Below, one piece after another: positions 36,460 through 47,878 of a DNA stretch of 64,000 nt. Positions within the stretch are counted from its first letter, which is position 1. Every line of letters begins with the position of its first letter. The stretch covers positions 1-64,000 of the forward strand of contig JABYQU010000021.1 of the NCBI GenBank assembly GCA_022264855.1, written 5' to 3'. The notes under the pieces were generated by a model, which did no database searches, was not told the origin of the DNA, and saw only the letters and a list, made by a program, of their open reading frames with translations. A program made the position numbers and the translations under genes. This DNA comes from Lenzites betulinus (Eukaryota; Basidiomycota; Agaricomycetes; Polyporales; Polyporaceae).

Positions 36460-37864
36460 TCAGTACCGATCCTTTCTGCGGGAAGAGTCGTACTTGTCCG
36501 CCGAGCGGTCCCTCCGCCTGTCTCGATCGCCGCCACGATCCTTGTCCCGACGCGACGAGTCGTAGTCGCGGTCGCGTTCTCTGCGCGAAGAGCCATCGTC
36601 GTCCCGACGCCGGTCGCGATCGCGGTACCGGTCGCTCTCCCTGTCCTTCTCGCGGTCGCTAGTCTTGTAGCGGTCGCGGTCGTCACGTGCGCTGTCTCTG
36701 TCCTTCCTACGGTCGGGCGAAGGGGACCTCGATGCCCTCCGTGATCCATGTCTTGACGAGTGCGCGGGCGAACGTGGCCTGGAGGAGCCCTCTCGCCCAC
36801 TCCCCCCGCCGTCCTCGCGCTCTTTCTTGATCACGGGCACATACCGCCTCTCCGGTCGCGCCTTTCCGCCCTTTTTCTTGCTCCCATCATCGAACACCTC
36901 CTTCTCCTTCGCCCCAATCCCCAGTAGCGCCGGGCGCGCCTGAGGGAGCCACGGTTCGATCATGCCCTTCCCGCGTTTGCTCGCCGCCATGCCCTCCTTC
37001 CATCCCATGCCGCGCAAGAGTGCCGCGCCGAACTGCGAGATCGGCACCCGCTCATAGTCATCGAGGGTCGCAGACTCGGGCAGCTCCTCCACGTCCTGTT
37101 TGTACGCCTCGTCCTCGCTTGGTGCGGGGATGATGTCGATCTGTGGGCCGTCCAGCCCGTCGTCCCCGCCTGAGGCGGCAGCCGCGAGGATCGCGCGCAG
37201 TGCACGCTGGTCGTCCGTGTCCTCTTCTTTCTTCACGTCGTCTGTGACGGGGGTCTCGGCCGCGGCTTCGGGCATGGGGATGTCCCCTGCAGCGTCTTCC
37301 TCGACCTTGGCGCGTTTCTTCATCTGCAGGCCCGTGAGCTGTGGGCCGGAGTTGATGCTGTCGCGGGTGCCGAGGCCGCCGACGGAGCCATCCGCCCCTG
37401 TGGGCGCCGCGGCGCTGGGCGGGACATAAAGCTGCTTGCGTTTCCGCGCGAGCTCCCGCCAGTCCTTGTTCTTGAGTGCGGGAATCACGAGCGGACCCTG
37501 AGGCTTCGGTTTCTCGTGTAGCCTGCGGAGGAGAGAGAGAGGGACGGGCTGCTGTGAGTTGAGGACCCGCGCGGGGAAGGTAAGAGAAAAGCACACACCG
37601 CTGGACGCCGAACTGGTCAAACCCGGTCACAAGTTCATCCTCGGGCCCAGAGCCTTCATCTGAGCTGTCGCGTTCGGTGTACGTCCTGGAGCGATGCTTG
37701 GGCGAGGGTGGGGTGCTGCGAGCAAGAGGGCTGTTTGGAGTGCTAGTACCGGACAGGTGACGGGGGAGAGTGGGGACTTTGAAAGACGAGTCTGAGTCCG
37801 ACACAGGCGTGGGTCTCCGCACTGTAAATGAGACTTTAGCTGGCGCGGATGAGGAGGAGGACAT
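36460..37864 (-). CDS. SPP2: Pre-mRNA-splicing factor Spp2 (G-patch, GPKOW/MOS2 family)
   Basis: Nuclear activator of the Prp2 DEAH helicase in spliceosome activation. Two exons (37599-37864 and 36460-37522; 76-nt intron) give 442 residues. The Spp2/GPKOW-type G-patch is YERVPISQFGAALLRGMGWKEG, located about residues 240-262, followed by MIEPWLPQARPALLGIGAKEKE, which is also conserved in the family. Upstream, GFDQFGVQR and PLVIPALKNKDWRELARKRK match the N-terminal conserved block. The C-terminal 120 residues are RD/RS/RE-rich (DRDRRRDDDGSSRRERDRD), longer than in yeast and similar to metazoan GPKOW. The acidic middle is low complexity. Stop codon 36460-36462. It is convergent with the relocated SEC2 repeat and divergent from the zinc-finger gene. 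Confidence 0.92.
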
Positions 37865-39076
37865 AGTGGGGGAGGAAGATGAGGTTCATTTGGTTCACCA
37901 GTGGCCCCAACTTAGGTAGTTTCGCGTAAGCGCCGATTCTGTCACGGGCCATGTCACGCCGTGTATATTAGCGCTCGCCTTGTATCTCTGACATCGACTT
38001 TGCACGATCAGTACTTGCTCCTCAAAATTCAACATATGCATGACTTACTCTCGCACTCACTCGTGTCTTGTGCGCCGACATACTTGGAAACCCTGTCGGA
38101 CGGAGAGTTCGAGTGCCGACTAGTTGCTAGTAATGAAAACCGCGTGTTCCGTTGTGCTGCAGCGGCCGGTCGAGTCAGATTGAATGGCTCTCGGATTCGC
38201 CCGATATTCGTGAGTCGCCTTGTTGAAACGGTGCAGTAATGCAGCGAGCAGCTGCACGAGAACGTCCTGTGCTGCGGGCGTGTATTAGGGCAGGTATTGA
38301 GTCCGCTGTACGCCGAGAACCTAAAAGCGCGACTGATGGTAACGGTGTCGGTCTCGAGCTCGACGTTCGTTCTCCACTCCTGTCCCTCCCTCCGTACCGT
38401 ATGATAGACTAAGTTCGAAGAAGGACAGCATAGCTGACAGCATTGCTTGCCGCATTACAGTTGATACCGTGGCCCCCCGAGGGGGAAACTGTTCTCGAGC
38501 GCCTGCAGGCCTCGGACGCACGTCTCTTCGTTCTCGACCACGAACTTGGCCGGCGGTATAAACAACTTCCTGCTAGATGAATGTATACGCTGCCTCTCTC
38601 GCATCCCACGATACTGCGTTATCTTTCGATGATCATTGAACTGCAAGGCTTCCCGACCAGTTAAGGTAACTCGAGTCGTCTGCAGCATGATCTCGCAGTT
38701 GTCTTCTTTGGCCGCTCTCCGAGTCATTGCTATCGTCGCACTCGCATGCGATGCTGGCATGGCATATCTTTCTTTTTTAGGCAATCAATCACGGTCGTAA
38801 CGGACGCGAAACCATAAGAAGTGCGGGTGAGTGCTTCCGCCGCAGCTGCGCTGTAGCAAACGCTGGTTCGCTGCAGCAGGGCACATAGGCGGTCGATGGG
38901 CCTTCCACAGCTGCGGTGTCCCCTGCAGGACACTGCAAACCTTTCTTACTGCAGTCCCATATGTACCCGAGTGCACATAATCTGCGCGCGAGGCCACCCA
39001 CCATGCTCAACCCTCGCTCTCCCGACCTCTTGCCCTGGAAGATACCGCCGCACTGCCGCCTTCGACACCCACTACT
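37865..39076. other. Divergent intergenic region between SPP2 and the zinc-finger gene
   Basis: About 1.2 kb. Small frames on both strands have no recognisable content. A short inverted repeat CCCCCGAGGGGG occurs near 38474. Nothing else was recognised. Confidence 0.5.
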
Positions 39077-40328
39077 ATGTACAACTCTACGGGCTACCCG
39101 CAGTTCTTTGACCGTGACTTTACGTTGTATCAGGGGCTGCAGATACCACCAGAAGAGCATTCATTGGCGAATATTCCAAGCCACTTGGGCTTGGAAACCG
39201 AACGAGTGAGTGTGACCTCGAGATCGACACTGCATTTACCGCCGAGACTCATGATGTGTCTCGCGGTAGTTCGAAAGACTGGCCTTCGAAGGTCAGGAAG
39301 AGCCCCATGGTGGGGCTTTACCTCAGCAGATACCTGCTGGGGGAAACCTGGTGTCCCACGACACCTTGTTGTTTAATGAACAACATCCAAGTGAGTACAA
39401 CATTTATGCTAGTATATGCCCTTGGTGTTGTCACCTAGTATACTCATTGCATATACCTTGTAGACTCTGACAATGGAGTGTCCTACTGGCCTCCCTCAGG
39501 CACTCCATCACTCTCTCAACCTCCCTACTCAGCCCTCTCTCCACCTCCCTACTCAGCCCTCTCTCAACCTCCCTACTCAGCCCTCTCTCAACCTCCCTAC
39601 TTAGCCTCAGCCTTCTCTCAACCCCACTACTCCTCTCATCTCCCCGGTCCCCTCTCTCAACCCCCCTACTCCTCTCATCTCCCCGGTCTCCTCTCTCAAC
39701 CCCCCTACTCCTCTCATCTCCCCGGTCCCCCAACATCCCCCTCCCAACTGGGCTACTTCAACAGTCAGCCCCCCTCTGGAAACTATGCTTCCCATAATGA
39801 AGCCGATTTGGTGAGTATCACATAGAAAGCTCTTTCACACCTCTGAGCAATGGGCTCCTACAGGAGATATATTCTCCTACACAGGTTCCCCTACAAACTA
39901 GGGGAACCTCATTCCAGGGCCCAAACAATGGCCCAGGAACATATACATGTCACTTGTGTGACCAAAGTGTGTGGACATTCTGCCTGTGTACAATGTCTCT
40001 GCAGACCAGCTGAGACAATGGTGTGGATGTATCTAGATTTTACAAGGGCCTATAATAGGGATCAGCACATCCAAACTGTGCACTATCTCTGCAGGCCCCA
40101 TCAATGCCCTGCTACAGGGTGTTCAAAGATTTACTCCAGGAAGGATGACCTCTGGAGGCACTGGGAAAGCACTAGGCATGGGCCTTCTAGGCCTTATGGG
40201 TGTGACCTCTGTAAAAAGAGGTACCTCAGTGAAGTGAAACTCCAAAACCACCGCTGTGTGCCCAAGGTGTGTATTTCTTGTGTCTTGTGTAGCTGATTAT
40301 GCTGACCCATCTTGTTCACCAGAGTTAG
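39077..40328 (+). CDS. C2H2 zinc-finger protein with N-terminal tandem repeats
   Basis: Probable DNA-binding regulator. Six exons (39077-39205, 39270-39390, 39464-39810, 39885-39966, 40037-40266, 40323-40328) join in one frame to 304 residues. The 43-residue start MYNSTGYPQFFDRD is followed by a Gln/Pro-rich region with four SQPPYSAL-type and three SQPPYSSHLPG-type units. The C-terminus has three fingers: CHLCDQNFTRAYNRDQHIQTVH (C-x2-C-x12-H-x4-H, created by splicing exon 4 to 5), CPATGC..H-x5-H with SRKDDLWRH, and CDLCKKRYLSEVKLQNHRC (ending H-x-C). Codon use is richer in A/T-ending codons than in flanking genes. The last exon codes only Ser and the stop. No orthologue is recognised. Confidence 0.82.
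39514..39609 (+). repeat. Four 24-bp coding repeats (SQPPYSAL)
   Basis: Four contiguous units code SQPPYSAL, SPPPYSAL, SQPPYSAL and SQPPYLAS. DNA identity between units is very high, with one C/A change in unit 2 and a few changes in unit 4. Confidence 0.92.
39616..39732 (+). repeat. Three 39-bp coding repeats (SQPPYSSHLPGPL)
   Basis: Three contiguous units code SQPHYSSHLPGPL, SQPPYSSHLPGLL and SQPPYSSHLPGPP. They share the SQPPYS core with the adjacent 24-bp repeats, so one array probably arose from the other by adding SHLPG. Confidence 0.92.
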
Positions 40329-40495
40329 TTGTTTGTTGTCTTGAAACGATATCCTGCTATGTCCTTTGTTTGATGCTTTTCTTGTGTATACCTGTCCATG
40401 TGTTGTGTTGCTCTCAATGTACATTTGCTATCTCAAGGACACAATCTATGTGAACTTTGACAAAGAGTATATATGCCATCAATTCTCCCAGGATA

Positions 40496-41367
40496 CTATG
40501 AAAGGACAGCCAACTCCTCTCCACCAACTGGCCAGAAAGCCTCCTCAAGCTCAATTACTCTAGCCCAGATCCCCTCTGCACGCACATATGCAGGGCTCCC
40601 AGGGGAGATATCCAGCCTGCAACCACCACACAATCAGTAAGTAAATTACAGAGTGTGTTTGCATAGACTCACCCATTGACCAGATCAGCCAGCCCATCCA
40701 CAAATTCGACAAACTCAGGGCTGGTCCAATTATCCACAAGCTTCCGGACCGCAATGAGTGCAGGCCCCTCGTCTGCCGTCTGGCCGGGCAGGAGCGACTT
40801 CACATAACTCCACGCGTCAAGGTACACCTGCACGCACAGGGGTCACGCCCGTCAGCACCTATCCTAGGACAACTGCACGCCAATAACTAGCAGCGCGAAC
40901 GACCCATCGAGACATACACGCTCCATCGCCCACAGAAACACGAGCCCGTCCTCGAACGTCCCCAGCGCGCCCACGCGCGCCATCTCCGCCGTATAATCAC
41001 GCGTCGCCTTGCGTTCGCGCCAACTCATGAACGGCGGGAGCGCGTGCGCCTCCTCGCGCTCGACCGCGCCGAACAGCGCGACCTCGCGCCGCACGTTCTG
41101 CAGCGCGTCCGCGAGGACGCCGACGAGGCGCTCCGCGGGGGAGTCGGGCGCGTCGGTGGAGGCGACGGGGACGCGCGCGAGGAGCTGCCCGAGGAAGCGC
41201 GGGTACGCGTGCGCGGCGTAGATCCGGTCTTGCGAGAGGTAGAGCGAGAGGAGCGCGGGCGGGAGCGTGCCGGTGCCGGCGGCCGTGAGGAAGGGGTGTT
41301 GGGTCGCGGCGGAGTAGGGCCGTGGGGTGGAGAGGGAGGCGAGGTGCGCGGTGAGCGGAACGGACAT
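40496..41367 (-). CDS. TENA/THI-4 family protein (haem-oxygenase-like fold)
   Basis: Likely related to TenA enzymes that hydrolyse thiamine degradation products. Three exons (40918-41367, 40673-40827, 40496-40616) give 241 residues, the usual size. The N-terminus HPFLTAAGTGTLPPALLSLYLSQDRIYAAHAYPRFLG is the hallmark TenA helix with the Asp-x-x-Tyr pair. The middle FEDGLVFLWAMERVYLDAWSYVK and the end YVRAEGIWARVIELEEAFWP match the fungal subgroup. The active-site Cys of the TenA_C class is not seen, so it fits the TenA_E type, whose activity differs or is unknown. The donor GTATGT after CGT was chosen because it keeps the frame. It is tail to tail with the zinc-finger gene, 167 bases apart. 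Confidence 0.88.
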
Positions 41368-41775
41368 TTTGGGCTGGGTGGCGGGGTCAGCGGGACGTCG
41401 TGGTACGAGCGAGAAGAGAAAATAGGGAGCTGCAGGTTGTGATCAGTACATCTCATCTAGGTCCTGCGCGATCCCGAGATAGCAGCAATGAAGTCATAGA
41501 TCCAAGACCGAGTCACACTCATAGCGCCTGCTAAGAGCCAGTAACAAGCCAACCTTATACCGACCCATACAGGCGGACGTTGCAGCGCCGCACGCGATGA
41601 CCGAACGACCACCCGGTCGCGCCTCCCGAATCTAGTATAGATAGCAAAACGTTCTCGGCCAGACACAAGGTGATCATACGTTACGTATACTCGACACAAC
41701 GGAAAGAAACCGCTCCGGTCCAATTCTTGCGATTCCGCCCCCCTCCTGGCCGCCGACGGCCCCGCACCAGTCCAT
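41368..41775. other. Spacer between the TENA/THI-4 gene and SEC24
   Basis: About 400 bases hold the promoter of the TENA/THI-4 gene and the 3' flank of SEC24. No clear TATA box. Open frames across it are antisense shadows or intron read-through. Confidence 0.5.
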
Positions 41776-44700
41776 TTAATAGCTCGAACCATTGACCTGC
41801 ATCGCATCCGTCAGCACACCGCCCCGACGCAATGATAACGTGTAGGCGAGGGGAACGCACCTTGTCGCGCAGCTGCGAGATAAACTGCTGGTAGCTCGGG
41901 AGGACGTCCGCGCGGTCCTGGATGAGGCAGCTGAGGGCCCAGAGCCGGAGCGGCGGCTCGCCATCCTCCTTGACGACGTACAGGTGCGGGTAGTACACGC
42001 CCCGCCGCATCTCGCGCGTCTTCTGGATCACCGCGTTCAGCCGCTGCGAGAACGGGTTGTCGAGCACGGGCAGCGTCGTCTGTATCATGTATAATGCGTA
42101 ATGAGATTTGCATCGCAGACAGTTAGCGGGGGGACGTAGCGCGCATGCAGAGCGCACGCACCTTTCCGCCGCGCAGAACCTCGTAGTTCGGCAGGTTGAA
42201 GACGTCCATGATGAGCTGCGGCACCGCGTCGCGGCCGACCCACAGGAAGATCGTCTGGCCGTCCTCGATGAGGAACAGGCCGTGGCGCTCGAGGCGCTCG
42301 GACGTAAGCGGGAGCGGCTGGGGCATGATGATCCCGTGCTCGCCGACGGTGCCGCACTCCGGGGGCATGTTGTGCAGCGAGTAGAACGTCGGGTAGATGT
42401 ACGGGATGAGCAGCTGCGACGGGAGCGCCGTGAGCAGGCACTGCGCGTACGCCCGCAGGTCCGGGGGGATCTGCGCGCTCTGCCTGATGCCGACCTGCAC
42501 AAAGAACATACATAATGTTAGCTACCCAGGTGCATACGCCCACGACGCGACAGATACGCACGTTCTTCAAAAGACCGAGGAGGAGAACCGGGAGCATCTT
42601 CAGGTTCTCTGAAATCGCAAGCTGCGCGCTCGCGCCAGCGCCCGCGGCAGTCATGCTAGCCTTGTACGCGGAAAGGATCTCGACCATCTTGTTGAAGACC
42701 GCGTCGCGGGCGTCCTCGAGCTTGTGCGTGAGCGAGCGTTCGACGGCCTTGTTCGAGAGCAGCGTGGCGATCGCAACCTGGTCCGCGGACGCGAACACCT
42801 CCGAGAGGTTGCTCGTCGTCGGCAGCGCGGTGGTAATCACGCGAATCCGGCGCTCGCCTGCGGAGATGATCGCCAGTCAGCTCACTAAGACGCTGATATT
42901 GACGATAAAGAAATGGACGAACCGTAGCAAGTGGTGTGCAGGACGGCAGTCTGCAGCACGACGAAGGGCGCGGTGAGGTTGTCCTCGATCTGGATCTCGA
43001 TGGCGTACGAAAGATCCTGCGGCACCGAGGGCATAGCGAGCAGATCCGTGGAGCGCACGAAGAAGTTTCCGTGGAACGCGGACATACGCAGGTCTGCATA
43101 TGATCGTCAACATGTGATAACACAACGACCACGGTGAGGGTAGAGTGCGTACTCTTCGAAGCACGGACACGCATGACGGCCTCCAGCATGATGGGCATCG
43201 CGAGGATCTCGCCGAACTCGTGCGCGAACTTGATCGCGTCTTCTGTGCGGGAGGCGTTGAAGGCGGGGTAGAAGTACGTGTGTCCAGCAGTGTAGTGGGG
43301 GAGGCAAGCTAGGGTACGGAAGGTTAGGTATGAAAAAGAAGCCGGCTAGCGGCCTACTCACCTAGAGTGGCGACATCCTGGTAGCCAGAACTGAACAAGA
43401 ACATGTCAACCGAGACCTGCGCGCGAGAACACTCGATCGCGAAAGTCTTGTAGAACGGCGAAGCTGCTTGAAGAAGGGCAGACTCCTACAGCGACAGTGA
43501 ACAAAGTTAAATCTGTCCAGGTAACACAGAATGCACAACGCACCTTCGACGTCCCCAAAACCTTGGGATCTTCCCTATTCTTGAGAGCACCCGCACCGAC
43601 CGACGGCAAACTAGCAGACAGGACCTGAATTTTGCCTCCTATATGCGACTATACGGGCGGTTAGCAATGCTAATACTGCGTGCTGCGCATTCTATAACAT
43701 ACCATCAGCTTAAACCCAGCCTGAAGCGCAGGGCCCATAGCGCTTCCGATAGTGTGGTTGTCCTGGAACATGTCGTTCAGCCTGCCAAGTAGACTCTCAA
43801 TCGCCGTGCGGCTCTCAGTCAGGTTAACGAGCAAATCCGTAGGCTTCGGCAGGAAGACGTCGTCGATGTCCGAGACCACGAGCATGCTCGTGTCTGGGCT
43901 ACCCGCCTACTTGCGTGGTCAGCAAAGCACAGCGTAGCACGTCCCGCAGACATACCGGCAACGAAAAGAAGTACAGGGACACGTCGAACGCGATGAACGC
44001 GACCTTCGTCCTGTTGTCCTCGTTCGGGATGCGGTCGAGGTTCTCGAGGATCGTGCGCGTAGCAGTAGCAACCATGCCCGACTGGATCGCGTTGTGGCTG
44101 ACGTCGATGAGGAAGACATACACCGCAGGCTGTGGGGGCCGGACCATGTACTCCGTGGGCGCGACGAACTCCACGACGCCGTGGTTGAGCTCGGCGCGGG
44201 CCCAACGGTCTCCAGGCTGGTTCCGGACCTGGTCCCAGTCGAAGAGCTGAGGGACCTCGTTCGACATGGAGCACATGCAGCATCGCCAGCTGCATACAGT
44301 CAAACACCGGATGGCGTACGTGGGATAGTATGGACTCACCGGTTACCACCGTCGATAAACTGCACATACGGGTTGATGTACGTCCGACATCTCCTGCATC
44401 GTGCAATGACGGTATCAGTCACGAGAGGGACGGGCTCATCGCCCTCCTTGACCGTGCGGTACGGCGTGATGACGAGACCCAGGGGAAGCTTAGACTTCTG
44501 AAGAAGAGAATGGGAGGTCGGGATAGCGTTGACCGTGCAGCGCTGGTACGAAGAGTCCGCGTTCGCGAGAGGGGAATTCGATAGGCATGAGTTTGGAGGC
44601 AAGACAATGTCCGGAGGCGGGCGGTGCAGCTCCAGCGGATCCGGAGGTGCAGCGAGGAGGTTAGTGGTGAACAGCCGGAGACCCTTCTGGCCCACGTTCA

Positions 44701-45286
44701 TCTGCGAGAACTGGTCTGTCAACGTGTTCACCCCGGGTTGCTGGTAGGGGGCACCCTGGCCAAAACCGGGGGCGTTTATGTATTCAGGCTCAGGTTGCGT
44801 GGGTGCATAGTAAGGTGCTTGTCCGGGTGGTGCGCCAACTTGTTGCTGTGAGAACTGGCCCTCCCCCGAGAGGCCCGGAGTGAAGAGCTGAGGTTGCTGC
44901 TGACCAGGCTGGGCAGGAGGTGCGCCATACCCAGGACCTGGAGGCGCGATTGTCTCCGCCCCGTAGTACGCCTGCGTCTGGCCTGCTGCGTACTGGCGCC
45001 GTTTTCCGTGGTGAGCAGCGGGTGGGGGAGATCCGCTTGGAGCAGGGTTGATGCCTTCGGGGTCGGCGAAAGGAGGCTCCCACTGCGTTCTGCCCGTCGC
45101 AGTTTCTGCAGGTTGCCAGTTGGCAGGGGGGTGAGAGTATGCAGGGGAAATACTCACCGATGAAGAGGTAGCGTTGGGCGTTTTGGTCCCTGTTCTGCCG
45201 TCAATCACTGCCGCATCTGGCCGCTGGAGGAGCACTGACCATTCCGCCGCCCACCCGGGGGGCAGCTGCTGAGCCGGGGATGCCAT
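41776..45286 (-). CDS. SEC24: COPII coat cargo-binding subunit Sec24, with N-terminal WW domain
   Basis: Inner-layer COPII subunit that selects cargo at ER exit sites with Sec23. Three first exons (45240-45286, 45158-45189, then from 45105) splice to a WW domain: [18 protein letters not shown] then [14 protein letters not shown], about residues 8-40. A Pro/Gln-rich linker follows, then the Sec24 core: [18 protein letters not shown], zinc finger CRRC..FIDGGNRWRCCMC, trunk [21 protein letters not shown] region, beta-sandwich, helical domain, and gelsolin repeat ([27 protein letters not shown]). The tail QLRDKVNGSSY ends at 41776-41778. Many exons with 50-75 nt introns. The WW domain is in frame with the Sec24 part within one continuous exon, so it is not a neighbouring gene. 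Confidence 0.94.
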
Positions 45287-45697
45287 GTACGCGCTAGGGA
45301 GTGGTGAGGGAGAGGGCTAGAATAGCGGAAGATGGGAGAGGCGGAGGAGTACTTGAGTGCTTCGGCGACACGCGACACGTCGTGGGCGCTCCCGCCAGCG
45401 ACTCTCACTCTCGTCTTGCATCACATCACCTGCGGCCACGGCTCCGACCTCAAAATCCACCCGCGTACGTGGAGCAATATTATATCGAGCTCGCTGTGCG
45501 TTTCGTATGGCTTGGCAGTAAAATCGCAATACAATACGGTCTGCACAGACCGCAGCGTTCGGGCAGAGGCTCGGTCAGAACACCACAAGAATACGACGCC
45601 CACGCTTCTTGAGCGTCGGATAAACCTCGGCTTTACGTTTCCTGAGAGTCGAGGACCACCGCCTGCTCCTTGTGGACGCCCATTCGCCAATAAAACC
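45287..45697. promoter_or_regulatory. Shared divergent promoter of SEC24 and the first MFS gene
   Basis: Start codons are 411 bases apart and divergent. No convincing TATA box for SEC24. A TTATATCGAG string near 45480 is the only TATA-like site on the plus strand. Confidence 0.5.
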
Positions 45698-47878
45698 ATG
45701 TCGTCGACGTGAGTGGGACTAGCTCTACACGCTCTCTCTCGCCCGCTCACCCCACGATTTTACAGCATGGAGGTAGAGTTGACCGCGACGAACGTCCTCC
45801 ACAGCCATCCTCCAGGCGAATCAGCAACACCGCCGGCCACTGACGATGAGAAGAAGCTCGAATCAGTCGAGGGCAGCCCCGTGGTAGACAGCTCCAAGTC
45901 GAGCCGCGCACCGTCGGCCGTGTTTGCGGCAACGACACCCGCAATGCGGCGGAAGGCGAACATCCAGTTCGCGACCCTCTGCTGGTCCCTGTTTATGGCG
46001 GGATGGAACGACGGCACGACTGGGCCTCTGCTTCCTCGCATACAGTCTGTGTACCATGTACGGCCCCGGTCTGGATCTCTTCTGGTCGTTATTGATCGCA
46101 GCTCGCGGTGTAGGTCGGATTCGCCATCGTATCCCTGATTTTCGTCTTCAACTGTGTTGTGCGTCTCCATCTCGATTCCCTGACCGTACGATTCATTCAA
46201 ACAGATGTCTAGGGGTTTGTGACCGGAGCAGCCGCTAATGTGTGGCTAACCGAACGCTTTGGTTTTGGCGTTGTAAGTCTAGTTTTGCGAGGCTAAGCCG
46301 TGCGAGGCTCGGGGCTTACAACTGCATCTAGGTTATGGTCATTGGTATGTTGCGGTCTGAACGCACGGGCAACAAAATTGAACAGTGGTCCAATCGCCGC
46401 AGGTTCAATGGCACAGGTAATCGGCTACGCAATAGAAGCTCCCGCACCTCCCTTCCCCGCACTAGTCCTCGGATATGCCATCAACGGCTTCGGTCTCTCT
46501 CTTCAGGTCAATTCCTCATATTATTCACATGGACCGCCATTAAAAATCAATACAGGACGCAGGTGCGAATGGATTTGTCGCCTCGCTCACCGACAACGCT
46601 ACTACGAAGATGGGCATATTGCACGCCGTGTACGGTACGTTGGTCGGCTACAGAAGGGCCCCCACTTGTAGCTTATAGCGGATGTTCCGTAAAACATAGG
46701 CGTCGGCGCGTTATCCTCCCCGCTCGTCGCCACGCAGTTCGCCCAGCTACCCCGCTGGTCGTTCCACTACCTCGTATCGCTCGGCGTCGCCCTATCCAAC
46801 GTCATCCTGCTAACCGCCGTCTTCCGCTTCAAAGACCAAGACAGTACGTCTCCTATTTCTTGTCCCGCACGACTCTACGGTCTCATCGATGCCGTCAGCG
46901 TGTCTCGCCGAGATCGGGCAGACGCCAACGCACGAGGACGAGAGCAGCGCGAACGACAAGTACGGCCAGATGTTCAAGTTGCGCGAGCTCCACCTCTTGG
47001 CAGTCTTCATCCTCATCTACGTTGGTATTGAGGTTACACTCGGAGGTACGTTTACTAGCCATGATTCGCTGCGTAACGCTGACATGTGCGCCCCGGGTCA
47101 GGATGGATCGTTACGTATGTCATCCAGCTGCGCGGCGGTGGCCCGTCGTCCGGATACATCTCCTCTGGATTCTTCGGCGGTGCGTAGGGTGCACTCGGAA
47201 TAACACAGCGGGAGCTAGCGTGCTGACGACACCTCCCACTTTCATAGGACTGACTCTCGGCCGCGTCGGCCTGCTATGGGTGAACAAGAAGGTGCGTCAA
47301 CCCCGATCCTCATCCTCATCCCAGTGCGATCCTCAAGCCTCAGCCTCCGATGCCAGGTTGGCGAACGACGCGCGATCTTCCTCTACAGCATCCTCGCAAT
47401 CGCGTACGTCCCCCCTCCCTCCCCCCTCTCCTCCCTCCCCTCTCCCTCCCCTCCCACACTAACCCCCACCCAGCCTCGAACTAGTGATCTGGCTGGTCCC
47501 CTCGCTCATCGGCGGCGGCATCGCCGTCTCCTTCGTCGGCGTGCTCCTCGGGCCCATCTACCCGATCGTCATGAACCACGCCGCGCGCGTGCTGCCCCCC
47601 TGGCTGCTCACCGGCTGCATCGGCTGGATCGCGGGCTTCGGCCAGGCGGGCAGCGCGCTCATCCCGTTCGTCACGGGCGCGCTCGCGTCGCGCGTGGGCA
47701 TTAAGAGTCTGCAGCCGCTGTGCGTCGTCTCTTTCCTTCTTCTTTCCCCCCCTTTTGTCAGGCGGAATGGCGGAATGACGGAGGCTGACCGCGCTATGGA
47801 TCTAGGTTGGTCTCGATGATGGGCTTCATGGTCTTCCTCTGGGCGCTCGTCCCGAGCAGCCCGCGCCGGGTCGACTGA
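45698..47878 (+). CDS. MFS transporter, paralogue 1 of 3
   Basis: Predicted twelve-helix membrane transporter of unknown substrate, similar to fungal MFS proteins annotated as bypass-of-stop-codon-6-like. A first exon of 11 nt (ATG TCG TCG AC, 45698-45708) joins at 45766 to give MSSTMEVELTATN. The alternative is ATG 45767. Signature stretches: TPAMRRKANIQFATLCWSLFMAGWNDGTTGPLLPR (TM1), MGILHAVYG, LPRWSFHYLVSLGVALSN, KYGQMFKLRELHLLAVF, SGYISSGFFGG, LTLGRVGLLWVNKK, FVGVLLGPIYPIVMNHAARVLP. The end is VPSSPRRVD. More than ten exons; the second and third introns are the least certain. The same intron pattern is found in the two paralogues at 56238 and 59135. Confidence 0.9.
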
